Below, piece after piece: positions 1 to 12,341 of a stretch of DNA of 64,000 nucleotides; the stretch's first letter is position 1, and each line of letters opens with the position of its first letter. The stretch is from contig JASJFT010000051.1 in NCBI GenBank assembly GCA_030770425.1, positions 182,433-246,432 of the forward strand, in the 5' to 3' direction. The DNA comes from Darksidea phi. Lineage: Eukaryota; Ascomycota; Dothideomycetes; Pleosporales; Lentitheciaceae. The translations under genes and the position numbers were made by a program. The notes beneath the pieces are model-generated. The model made no database searches, had not been told where the DNA came from, and saw only the letters and a list, made by a program, of their open reading frames with translations.

Positions 1-3000
1 ATAAAAGCTAGCTTAAATAGTTTAATTAACTCTATACTACCTAATCTACTAGCTAGCTATTTACGCTATTACTAAATAATATAAATAATAAAACTAAATA
101 TTAGTAATAATATATTCGTAGTTATACTAAATTAAGAATAGTCTTTATATAATAAGAAGAGATTATAAAATAATAAGTTATTAAAGTTATTAAAACTATA
201 TCTATATAGAGATCTATATTACTAGAAATAATACTAGTATATTAATATCTTATTATATAAGAGAGAATTTATAAAGAATCTTAAAAAGATTAAGAAAATA
301 GTTAAATTTAAAGCTAAGAATAAGAAGAGTATTCTAACTAAAATATAAGAAAAGAATTAATACTTTAAATAATAAAAGTAGACTAGTTAAAATAGTAATA
401 TAACTAATATAATAGAAATTAATATAGGTAATAATCTACTATAGTATAAATATAAAGTTTATACTATATTCTTAGTAGTATATAATACCTTAATAGCTAA
501 TAATATCTATCTACTTCTTTATTCCTAGATATTAGATCTAGATATAGATATTTATATCTATAATAACCCTATTAAGTTCTAATAAAAAGTTCTAATCTTA
601 TTTAACGATATTATTCTAGTTAGAGATTTAGAAATAGCTATTTAGACCTAAGAAAATATATAGATATCCCTATTAACGTCTTAGGACTTAAAAAAGACGA
701 TACTTAAATAAGTAGTCCTAATCCTTAGCTTTTTTACTAGTCTAGTATTACTATTATAACTATTCTTATTAAATATCTATTTCAACTTAGGGAAAAACGT
801 TCTATATTAATTAGGGTCTTAATCTTAGAATATTATAAAGCTTATTAAAGTTAGAGAATACTAGCTTATAGTCTATTATATTAAGTCTTTATAATCTACT
901 TAGTATATAATATTTACTATTAATTAGTACTAACTATAGATCTTAGCTTTACTACTTTAATCTAGATTACTAAGTAAGCTATAACTTTACCTACTTATAG
1001 ATTACTTAAATAGTAATATAATTAATTAGTTAATTAGTAATATTTTAGACCTTTATATAGATAATAATATAATAGCTTTTAAGATAATATACTATAAGAA
1101 GTACCTTTAGAATAAAGCTTATTAGATTATTTCTTATTAATTTAACTATAAACTAGGTACTAGTCGACTATTTAAAATTATAACTATCGATCTAATTAAG
1201 CTTAATATACTAGTCTATAATAATTATTAATATATATTCTATATATTTAATTTATTCTTAAAACTATATATAGTCTATATAATAGCTAAATATAATAAGT
1301 CTACTCTTTAAATAATACTTAGGTAGTTAGATAGAATAATTAAATAAGAATTTAATATAACTATTACCTTTTTAATAGCTAATAATAAGTAAGGTTATAG
1401 TCTATTAGATAATTTAACTTAAACCTACTACTTATAAAAAGGAATTAAATTATAGATATAAGCCCTATATACTATTAAGTAGAATAGCTTAATTAAGTAC
1501 TTAGGTAAAAGTTTAATTAAAAGAAGTTATTTAATAAAAATTATAGTAAATCTCCTACTAGCTCTTAGTCCTAAGATTTATAGAATAGTAGTCTATCTAC
1601 TTAATTAAATACCTATATAATTACTAAACTAGAAGATACTATTTAAAATTATATATTAAAAGAAACTATTATTAACTTATCTATATATTTATAGTTATAG
1701 AGTTTATATACTATATAAGTAGATACTTAGAAATAATAAGCTTAATCTATAAGTATTAGTAGAATATTTAGTTAATTATAACTTATTAAATATCTATAGA
1801 ATCTAGATACTAAAGATAAGAAGTAAAGCTTATAATAGTAAAGTAATTTATATAAGAGATATTATATTTTAAGAGAATCTATTTTATTAATCTTAAGATA
1901 ATTTAAATTTTCTTCTTTAAGACTTTAAGCTAAAGTAATTTACTTATAAATATTACTTATCTATATTAAATAGTAAGAATACTTTCTTAAAAGTCTTATT
2001 AAAAAATAAATATATAACTCTTATAGAAGCTATAGAATCTATTACTTAAGCTTCTACTTAGACTACTATTTATACTACTACTTAAGCTACTACTTAGAAA
2101 CCTATATTAAATTAGCTTCTAATACTAAATCTATTAGTTATAAAAATAGCTTTATCTAAGCTATTATTATAACTATTAAATTAATACTTAAAGTATAAGT
2201 ATAGAATTATACCTAATTTAAATTATATAGAGTATTAAAAGCTAATAGATATTAACCTCTATTAATATTATATTCTATTTAAAGAATTATCTAAAGTAAT
2301 AAAGAAGAAGTTTATATAAAAGAACTTTAGCTTCTTTATTAATACTTACTAGTTAGCCTATATAGCTACCTTAGTAATAGTACTAAAAACGCGATTTAAA
2401 TATATAAAGCTACTAGTAGAGCTAAAATACTATAAGAATATAATAAAGCTACTATCTCCCTATAAAGAAGACTTCCTATAAGCTATATAATAAGAACTAG
2501 TAATAATTAAATATAAAGAAACCTATAAGTAAATAACTTAGGATAAATATAATACTTAATATATTTAAGATAATAAGATTCTTCTACTAATATAGATATA
2601 TAAATATAAACTTAATAATTAAGACTACCTATTAAAATATAAAGCTCGGATCTATATATATAGCGATCTATAAATAATAGTAGAGAATATCTATACTATT
2701 ATACTAGCTATTTAAATATTTTAAGCTCTAATAGCTATTACCGTCTACTTTAATATAGAAATTCGTTAATATAATACTATTAACGCGTTTACTAATACTA
2801 AGCTATTAATACTAGTCTATTACTATTAGCTAGAAGGATTCTTTAATTCTAATTATTTATAGAAATTATATTAAGCGCTCTATAACCTAAAGATATCCTT
2901 ATTACTCTAGTATAAAGAGCTTACTAAGATACTTATAGAGCTAGACCTTATATCTATTAAAAATACTCCCTACTTATAGAAAAATAAGAAGCTACTAGTC

Positions 3001-4027
3001 TTCTTCTTTATTAATAATATTATCGTTCTTAGTATACTAGTATATATAACCGCTTTATACGAATTTAAGTATAAGCTATTATAATAATATAAGATTAAAT
3101 TTTTAAGAGAATTATAGATATTTTATAATATTTAAACTATTAAAGATTATAATAGTAGCTTAATTTAATTATTATAGAGCTTATATATCGAGAAGTTTAT
3201 TTAGAAGTATTCTTTACTAAAGTTCTATTTAAAGCTACCTACTATATTACTACTACTTAAGAAACTAATACTTTTAAAGAATAAAATAATAAATTTAATT
3301 AAGTAATAATATACTTAACTAGTTAGATTTATTAGTTATATAATAGAAGCTACTTATCTAGATATCTTAAAGGTTTATTTAAAACTAGCTAAATTTCTTA
3401 TAAATTCTTTATAATAGTATCTAGACGCTATCTATTAAATAATTACCTATCTACTAGAAATAAAGAATTAAGTAATATACTATAATATATTAATATCTAT
3501 TAAATTAGTTTATATTACTAATAAACTTATATCTAAATCTATATTTAACTTTTATAGAGTATTAGACGTCTTCTTTATTAATTATAAGACTACCTAAAAG
3601 AGCTTATAAGGATATATATTCTTCCTATTTAATAGACCTATTAATTAGAAGGCTATACTATAACGATATATTATAAAATTAACGACTAAGGTAGAACTAA
3701 TAGCTATCTTATTAGCTAGTACTAAGCTAATCTAGTAGTAGAGAGTATTTAAATATATCGAATTTAATCTAGATTATAAACGATTAATTTACTATAATAA
3801 TTAATAAATAATTTAGTTACTTACCTTCTCTACCTTAAGGCTTAAGACTATAATATAATATATCGATATTTATTATTACTAGCTTTAATAGAAGATACTA
3901 TCGGGTAATATTAATATCTTATATATATTATTAAATAGCTAGCTAGCTAACGGTCTTACGAAATTACTATCTAGATAGAAATATAAGAACTAGGTATTAC
4001 TTCTAAACTTTAAGAATTTTCCTATTA

Positions 4028-4135
4028 AATAGACTACTTAGCTAACTATATAGACTACTTAGCTAACTATATAGACTATTTAGCTAACTATATAGACTAC
4101 TTAGCTAATTATATAGATAATTTAGCTAATAAACT
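4028..4135 (+). repeat. 21-bp tandem repeat at the 3' end of the Copia A1 frame
   Basis: About five head-to-tail copies of a 21-bp unit (AGACTACTTAGCTAACTATAT and variants) follow the RNase H region. Because 21 is a multiple of three, the units would have coded a 7-residue peptide repeat. A degenerate version is present at 17085-17210 in A2. Confidence 0.75.
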
Positions 4136-4413
4136 AGTATATTAATACTATATTAGTATACTATATAAAGTAAATTAAGGGTCTTATACCTCTAGAGACG
4201 TCTAATTATATAAGAAATCTACCTATACTATAACGGTAGAGGCTATCTACCTAGTACTATACTAATATAGAGACTAGCTCTCGACCTATAATATAGCTTC
4301 TTATACTTATAAGAAAAGAAGGATCTATTAACTAATAATAAACTTTAAATTTAATCTTTAAAACTAATAAATAAGCTTTAGCTTCGAATCTATATTTAAA
4401 CCTAAGAGGGGTA

Positions 4414-4664
4414 TATAAGCGGCTAAGCGCTATATATTATATAACTATTCTATTTATATAATAATTTATACTAATTTACTATAACTATATACTAAACTTA
4501 TAATAACTATATAATAGTAATCTATAGTAACTATACTATAACTTATAGTATAATTATATTAGTTATCTAACCTAGTATAACTAGTATATATACCCTTCTA
4601 CTTACGTCTTAGCTAGATAGTTAGATAACTTAATATATTTATTCTATATTTCTACCTACTTATA
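4414..4664 (+). repeat. 3' LTR of Copia A1
   Basis: This segment matches both LTRs of A2 (12101-12341 and 17541-17781) and begins with TATAAGCGGCTAAGCG directly after a polypurine tract, ending in CTACTTATA. It is 251 bp against 241 bp in A2, through small indels. The left LTR is outside the window, so no TSD can be tested. Confidence 0.85.
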
Positions 4665-7600
4665 ATTTATATAATAGATTAAATATTATCTACTATCTCT
4701 CTATAATATTCTATCCTAAGATAAATTATTTAATAAAATAAATAAATAGTATAGTAGAAATCTATCTCTACTAATTTATAAACTAGAATTAAAGTAATTA
4801 AATAAGTCTATACCCTATAGTATAGATAACTATTAAAAGTAAAAATATAACTTTAACTAAAGTAAGTCTCTTCTTTTTATAATATAATTATAATATAAAC
4901 TCTATCTAATAGAATACTAAAGTAAATACTCTAGACTAGTACTATATTCCTCTTTTTCTAAAGTAAATAGTAAAAAGTATAGTTAAAAAATTTTATAAAT
5001 TATTTACGTTAGTATAATTAAGTATAGTAGTTACTTAGTAGAAATAAAAATCTTAGATTAATAGAAAAAGATAAGAGATATCTATACTTTATATAATAGA
5101 TAGAATATAATTATAATATAATACGTAGTTATCTAACTCTAGATTTAATAAGAAACTTAATTAAAAGAATATAAAGTTTTATATAAAATATATAATCTTC
5201 TTTACTAATATAGAACTAAATACCCCTTTAGATATATATCTAGTATTCTATATTAATAGACTTTATTTAATCCTAAAGAATCTACTCTCTAATTAAGTTA
5301 ATAATAATTAGTAACCTCCTACTATTAAAGTTAAAGAAGAGGAAGAATAGAAGGTAGACGAAATAATAAGTAAGAAGTTTTAAAAAAGAGACTAAGAAAG
5401 ATTTTTATACTATAAAATTAAATAGAAGAGCTATATTATAATAATCTAGAAGCTAGTATCTAATCTAGAGGAAACTATAATATTACTCTAATAGAAAGAA
5501 ACTACTACCCCTCTACGTAATATAAATAGAGCTCTTTTACTCTCTTTTAAAAGAGAAGATAGAACTTTTATATTCTTATTTTAATATCTTTAGATAAAGA
5601 AGAATATAAAGAAGAAGAGATACTAGTTTAATAGATACTCTAAGAAATATAACTTATAAGATTTTATAATAAGAAATTTATTTAAAGTAATAAAAAATTA
5701 GTAGAAACTATAGTAATATTCCTACTTTAGAAGATATTACTTAGGATAATTACTAAAGTATAACTACTTAGCTTTAGAAATAATATATAGAAGGAAACTA
5801 CCCTATAGTAATTTTTAAAAGCTAGACTAAGTTATAAGCTTTCTTTAAGAGGAATTTATTATATACTAATAGTACTTATTTCTCTTTTATTACTTCTTAG
5901 ACTTATACTTCTATTTTAGAGTTTTATTAACTTCTATTATAGATAACTCTCTACTAAAGTCTATTATATTAGTTAACTTCTTATCCTTAATTTTACTCTT
6001 ATTATAATAGTTAATTATTATCTTTATTATTATATTTATTATAGATACGATACTATTTAAATACTTAATAATATTAACCTAAATAATATTAGCCCTAAAT
6101 AATCCTCTACTAGAAAAAGAAAAAAACTTATATTTAATAAATTAAATTTACTATTAACCTTCTATAGCTAGCTAAGAATATTACTAAAGACTTTAGTATT
6201 ATTATTAAAGATAGAAGATAATTTACTAGAAGTTTTAAATCTAATAGTCTTATTATATACTATTATAATCTTATAAATTAAAAATATATAATTAATAGTC
6301 TTCTTAATTATATATTAGAAAGTTTAAAGTAGTTTTTTATTATAATCTATCTAAAAGATATCTCTCTTATAAACTTCTATAAATAAGTTATATAAGAAAT
6401 TAAATTCTAAAGTAAAAAATATAAGAAAGATATTAAGATAAATTATATAGAACTTTATATAAATCTTATAATTAGTTATCTTATTCTTATTAAACTATAG
6501 AATATAATAATAAGAGCTTTACTTATTTATAAATCTAGTATACTAGATATATATAGAATTATAAATCTTCCTTATAGTCTACTTAAGATTATTAATAGCT
6601 TAATAATTCTAAATAGTCTATTAAAATATATTCTAAAGAATTTTACTAAATAGAGTTTATTTCTTCTAATTACTATTCTATAGTATATTACTCCGAAATC
6701 TATAAGTCTAACTAAGGAATACCTTATACTATTATTCTTATTAAAAGAGCTCTTACTATTATTTATAATAATAAAGTTCTAATAAGAAGTCTTAAATTTC
6801 TTTATTAAAGTTATCTTTAGAATTTTAAAACTTTTAGCCTCGTATAAACTAGTAGAGGGACTTTTAAGAAGTTACTAAGAAGTCTTTTTAAAAGAAGTAT
6901 TTAAAGAAAGTATAAAAGATTAATATATCTACTTAAAGATAAATATAGTAATTTACTTCTTAAGAGCTTAAAATAAAGATTCTATTATAAATATTATATA
7001 ACTAGTATAGATATAAGAATAATAAAAGACTAAGAGCTAATAGACTAAAGATAGAATAAAATAAACTAGAGATAATAGAAAGTAAAAGTAAAAAGAGTTA
7101 GAGGGGTTATTTTAAAATAGAAGAGAGGGTATAATATTTATACTTATTTAAATATTTACTATTATTCTATATAATAATAAGATAAGAGAATCTTATTAAA
7201 ATTTATTATTATTAGAATATAAGTAAAGGTAAATTTATAATATTAAAGACTATATATTAAATATTACTATAATTATAAAGAAGAGTTTATAGAATTTATA
7301 AAGAATCTTTATTAAGATTATATCTAGATTTATTATATACTAGACTTTATTATAACTAGAATAAATATCTTTATACTAGAGATTATATAGATAATAAATA
7401 TATTATCTAGATAGCTCTATCTTAAGATCTAAATAGAAATACTTTTAAAGAATAATAGTTAAACTTATCTAAACTATATATCTAAGTAAGAACTATTACT
7501 ATACTATCTTATTTAGAGGTTAGCCCTTTAATATACTTAAAGATAGAGAAGAAAGATTATAATAGACTAGGTTTAAAGTAAAACTTCTTATTATAAAGAT

Positions 7601-7740
7601 CTTAGAATTCTTCTTTAAAGTAATCTACTATAAAGTAGATTATTTTTCTATATAAAATTCTTATCTAGAGCTCTTATAGCTTCTTATTAATTTATCTATA
7701 TTCTATCTAGTATATATTCTTAGGATTCTATCTCTTATAT
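4665..7740. other. AT-rich RIP-ruined DNA, unassigned
   Basis: No gene survives. The composition is the same TA-rich, CA/TG-poor type as the neighbouring transposons. Two stretches look like former coding sequence. One on the plus strand (about 5550-6060) would read without stops if TAG and TAA were ancestral Gln codons, and has a possible Cys/His-rich start. A long one is on the minus strand (about 6300-6900). I recognise no transposon family in either. It may be part of the interior of Gypsy G or a separate element. Confidence 0.55.
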
Positions 7741-8881
7741 TATATAGAATCTTAGATAGAAATATATTATAAGTAACTACTAATAGCTATATAAGAATTC
7801 TATTTAGGTATTAATATAAGGAAGCTGGCTAAGGATAAGAGATAGATATAGTAAGGAAGCTGGCTAAGGATAAGAGATAGATATAGTAAATAGGATACTG
7901 GTATCATCGCGGGCAATTTTTATACTATAGGTAGTAGGTAGTAGTATTGGTACGCTAACTCCTCGCTACTACTATTGGTCTCCTAACTAGGCTCTATAGT
8001 TCGGTATTATATATTATTTCTCGTCCAGCGTCTTAATATTTAAAATATTACCTCGTCGTATTATATATAGCTCTATAGCTCTATTATCGTGTATAAGGTA
8101 TAGGTATAGTACCTCTACTATATATAAACTTCTACTATATTTCGTACGGACCTTCTAAAGAGACTCCTACTATATAAATCCAAATTAAATTAAATAAGAA
8201 TTCTATTACTACTTATTTTCTTAAATATATCTAATATATAATTAGTTTTATACTAATAATTATTATAATTAAGTAGTTCTATTAGTAGTACCTCCTATCT
8301 ATAGTACCGGAGACGTTCTACTATAATATTTAAAAAATTTAGAGTACTATACTTAAATAATTTATTCTACTCTAGTTTCTATTAAAGGTTCTACTAAAGG
8401 ACTAGACGAACGATTATTAGTAAAGATATATAGTTAGTAGATATTAATAGTAAGTTTAAGAAAGAGATAAGGAAGTTAACTAAGAATAAGAGATAGATAT
8501 AGTAAAAAAGCTAGCTAAGAATAAGAGATAGATATAAGAAAGCTAGCTAAGAATAAGAAATAGATATAATAAGTAGAATACTAGTATTATTTTAGATAAT
8601 TTTTATACTATAGATAATAATATTAGTATACTAACTTCTTACTATTATTATTAGTCTCCTAACTAGGCTCTATAGTTTAGTATTATATATTATTTCTCGT
8701 CTAGTATCTTAATATTTAAAATATTATCTTATTACTTATAATTAATAGTACTATATATAGCTTTATAGCTTTATTATTATATATAAGATATAAATATAGT
8801 ACCTCTATTATATATAAACTTCTACTATATTTTATATAGACCTTTTAAAGAGATTTCTACTATATAAATCTAAATTAAATA
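7740..8881 (+). mobile_element. F-family element copy 2 (non-LTR-like), carrying nested copy 1
   Basis: The segment from about 7745 to 7800, continued at 8208-8881, matches the reverse complement of 37906-38600. The 5' limit is fuzzy: similarity fades to the left of about 7700. It contains the family's tandem repeat head (about 34-bp units built on AAGCTAGCTAAGAATAAG at 8470-8565) and ends in AAATCTAAATTAAAT, abutting Gypsy G sequence at about 8882. It is interrupted at 7805-8193 by another F copy. Confidence 0.6.
7805..8193 (+). mobile_element. F-family element copy 1, inserted in copy 2, weakly mutated
   Basis: This 389-bp segment repeats the 3' part of F (compare 8470-8881). It is flanked by a 14-bp direct repeat, ATAAGAATTCTATT (7791-7804 and 8194-8207), whose single-copy version is seen in copy 3. 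That is a target-site duplication of the length made by target-primed reverse transcription. It carries two exact 34-bp head units and keeps CA, TG and CG dinucleotides (for example GGTATCATCGCGGGCAA at about 7890) that are RIP-mutated in the other copies. It is the youngest recognisable insertion on the left side. Confidence 0.7.
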
Positions 8882-9119
8882 GTATAAATAATAAGAACTT
8901 TAAAAGTATTAATTTTTAGTATTAATATTATACTACTAGTTCTTAAAAAAAAGTAGAATAGATTCGAATTATAAGGTATATATAGATAGATAAATATAGA
9001 AATACTAAGATAATAAAAGAATTATATTTAAATAGAGATAAGATAAATTCTTAAGAAGATATAATAGTAAAATATAGAATTATATAGGGTCTAATATATA
9101 ATTATAACTAGATTAATAA
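8882..9119 (-). mobile_element. Gypsy G: 5' internal end and most of its 5' LTR
   Basis: Positions 8882-8970 match Gypsy E just inside its right LTR (about 35573-35662), and 8971-9119 match the E LTR (35663-35848). The element is on the minus strand, so this is its 5' end with the primer-binding region at about 8960-8970. The LTR breaks off at 9119, where Copia B begins, and resumes at 43134-43169. The two parts sum to 185 bp against 186 bp for the intact E LTR. To the left it is cut by F copy 2. Confidence 0.75.
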
Positions 9120-9303
9120 TATTAGTAGTTTTCTTTAGAATTTCTATTTAATCTAGTTTAAGTCTTATTTATTATATTTTATAGTAAGATATATTATATT
9201 AAGATAACTAGTATCTTATATTTACTATATAGCTAGCTTCTAATATAGATTCTATAATATATTAATCTTATAACTATATAACCTTTATTCTTATTAATTT
9301 ATA
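9120..9303 (+). repeat. 5' LTR of Copia B
   Basis: It matches 42878-43128 from TATTAGTAG (a RIP form of TGTT...) to ATTTATA. It is 184 bp against 251 bp. The difference is one internal block of about 67 bp bounded by a short repeat (TATTATATTTTA), so probably a deletion or duplication between short repeats. A likely primer-binding site, GATTATAAGTC, follows at 9304. Confidence 0.75.
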
Positions 9304-10534
9304 GATTATAAGTCTTTTATAAATCTATATACTATTAAGTTTTATACTAAACTACTAGATCTTTTATAAGAAGATAGATTAGCTTCTAGTATTATTTATT
9401 AAGTTATATATAACTATTCTAATATTATTATTACTTAAGATTCTATACTCTTAGATATAATATCTTTATAATCTATAATAACTTATTATAATTTTATACT
9501 ATAGAGTATAGTACGTTTATAATAAACTCTAATTAAGCTATTTTAGTTAACTAGACTATATATACTCTAGGTATTACCCTCTATATATATAGTAAGAACT
9601 AAAAGGGCTAGAATAAATAACTTAATAACTATACTATAAAGTATTAAGTAAAGAGTATACTTAATAGCTTATTTATCTAGTCTATTTATAACCTAGATAA
9701 TTTTATTAAAACTAAACTTAATAAATCTAATATTTCTATACTATCTATTATACTAATTATAATTTTTAGTATTTCGACTCCTATATATAAGTAGATTATA
9801 GCTTATTTTAATATATTAATAACCTAGTATAAGAAATATATATAATAGGTTTATAAGAGTATTAAATAATATAATAAATATATTAGACCCTAAAATAAAA
9901 TAGTTACTAAATAATAATTTAAATTAGAAAATATAGTTTATAATTAGAATTTAAAGAATACTAAATTATAAAGTATTATTTTTAAAAGTATATATATTAA
10001 CTATTATATATCTTTATATATAAATCTAGATAATATTTATAAGACTATTAAGACCTTCTAGAGAATTTTATTTAATTACTACTAATTAGTCTATAAATAA
10101 ACTAGTATCTTTTAGAATATTATTATAAATCTTAATATAGTAGATATTACTATTATACTCTATAATATTCTATACGCTAATAGTATTTTTATATATAAGA
10201 AAGATTTAGATAATCTTCTCTCTAATATTATATATTTAACTAAGCTAGACTATATAGTACTAGCTTAGATAGAGGATTAATATAATAATTTTTACTATAA
10301 TAGAAAATAGATAGTTAATAAACTTAAATAAGCTCTAATAAAGTATAGTAAATTAGAGTCTATAGACCCTATTAAGACTTTTACTATTAGAATTAAGAAA
10401 GAGAAAGAAGAATATATTAGTAAATATTATATAAAGTATACTTCTACTTATACTATAACTAATAATATAAATATAATTAATAAAATAGATACTACTAAAT
10501 TAATTAATATATTAAGAAGTTAGAAGTACTATTA

Positions 10535-10585
10535 TTACTTTTATTATAAGAAGTCTTACTATAGAGAATCTAATTACTACTTTAA
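10535..10585 (+). pseudogene. Decayed Gag zinc knuckle of Copia B
   Basis: The frame reads Y-F-Y-Y-K-K-S-Y-Y-R-E-S-N-Y. If tyrosine (TAT/TAC) is taken as the RIP product of Cys or His codons, the spacing is CX2CX4HX4C, the retroviral-type knuckle of Copia Gag. Basic residues follow. This is an inference from codon decay, not an intact motif. Confidence 0.55.
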
Positions 10586-12100
10586 ACTATATATTAAGAG
10601 GAAAGTAAAAATAATAAAAAGAAGAAAAGTTAAGAAGGTAAAGGCTAATACTATAAAGATAATAATAGATATAGTAAATATCTATATAATAGTTAGTTAT
10701 CTATTATTATCCTAAGAGTAATTCTCTTCTAAAATATTAGATATCTTATATAGTACTACTTCCTTCTATATAAATATCTTTCTATTAATACTTTAATATA
10801 CTACTTATAATATAACTTATAAATACTATTATTATTATAATATTACTACTAATTAAAGTATTTATAATAATAAATCTAAATTTATTATCTAGTTAGATAA
10901 ACTTATATTTATAATTAAAAATATTAATAGTATATTATAAGTCTAAGAACTAAATATTATATAATTTAATATTATTAAGGGTAATAGTATAGTTTAGACT
11001 ATTATTTTAAATAATATAATCTTTAAAGAAGATTTTATAATAAACGTTATCTTATAAGTATTCTTTAAATAAAAAGACTACTTTTATAATAATAGTATTA
11101 ATATACTTATAAAGTCTAATAGTTCTAAGTTTATCTATTTACTTAAGATAGATAAAATTCCTAACTTTCTAATTATTTATAATAAAAAGAAGACTATATA
11201 TATTATTATATATACTATTCTTTATAGTAACTATTCCTTTTATACTATTTATTATATAGTATACCCTCTATATAAGTAGTATATAATATTAGATTATTTA
11301 GATTTAATAATATTAATATACTTAACTAAAAAGATTAATAATATAAAGATCTTTAATATAAAATCTTTTAATTATAAGTCTTATAATATTATAAAATTAT
11401 TATAAATCTTTTCTTATATACTATAAGAATACTCTTTTTATATTCTAGATAAGGTTTATATTAATATTATAGAATTTATTATATCTAAAGAATATAATAA
11501 AGAGTACTATTAAATATTTATTACTAATATATTTTCTCGACGTTATTAGATATCTTACTTAGATTCTAGAGTATTACTTACTAAAGAACTAATTAAGTAA
11601 TATAATATTTAAAAAAAAGAAATAAATCTTTATATTAGTATTATTTATTTTAATAATATTATGAAATTTATAAGTAATTATCTTAAATAATAAATTAAAA
11701 GTAAGAGTACTAAGCTTAAGTATACTCTATTATATAATATTATCTCTACTAGTATATAAATAATATATATTACTACTAGTATTCTTTAAAATCTATAGCT
11801 ATATATAGTATAATATTAGGTATAGAATTAGAACTTTTTATTAATCTCTAGTATTCCTATTAAGAAGATATCTTACAAAATATATTAATTAAAAAATAAT
11901 ATTTTTAATCTAGTATTAAATCTTATTCTTATTTATATCTTTAGCTATATTAGTTATATTTATATACCCAATATAAAGTATATATATAATAAAAAACTAG
12001 TACCTTATAGCTAGAAAGACTATTTAATTAAAATAATTACTAAGAATATATATAAGATATATATTCCTAAGATAAAAGATATTATTTACTTAGCTATAAT

Positions 12101-12341
12101 TATAAGTAGCCGAGTACTATATATTATATAATTATTCTATTTATATAATAATTTATACTAATTTACTATAACTATATACTAATTATAACTATATCTTAGC
12201 TTATAGTAATTATATAATAACTTATAGTAATTACTTTAATTATCTAATCTAGTATAACTTATATATAAGGCCCTCTACTTATACTTTAGCTAGATAGTTA
12301 GACTACTTAATATATTTATTCTATACTTCTATCTACTTATA
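12101..12341 (+). repeat. 5' LTR of Copia A2
   Basis: It is 241 bp and pairs with 17541-17781. Both copies share TATAAGTAGC at the start and CTACTTATA at the end. The termini are probably the RIP form of TG...CA. The two copies differ mostly by C/T and G/A, as expected if each was mutated after insertion. Confidence 0.9.

Larger units (their letters stand above)
1..4664 (+). mobile_element. Copia LTR retrotransposon A1, RIP-ruined, 5' end outside the window
   Basis: Position 1 aligns with about 13069 of the complete copy A2, so roughly the first 970 bp lie off the window. The frame is full of TAG and TAA, but conserved Copia blocks survive. A reverse transcriptase segment near 2870-3060 keeps the LYxLK, LWYKEL and decayed YVDD box (FINNIIVL at about 3010-3035). 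RNase H near 3700-3990 ends in VDIYYYWLQQK and a degraded ADGLTK block. After the frame come about five 21-bp tandem units (4028-4135), then a purine-rich tract (about 4404-4412) and the 3' LTR. Order and motifs fit Ty1/Copia RVT_2. The near absence of CA and TG indicates RIP. It cannot be active. Confidence 0.9.

Noticed and set aside
7816..8881. A short LTR retrotransposon (TRIM) made of two direct copies at 7816-8200 and 8470-8881
   Set aside because: The left copy has its own 14-bp duplication and lies inside the second copy; the third copy at 37906-39166 has only one such segment and a 13-bp TSD.
8937..9119. Solo Gypsy LTR
   Set aside because: Internal Gypsy sequence (8882-8970) adjoins it, and the rest of the LTR is found at 43134-43169, so it is one end of an element interrupted by Copia B.
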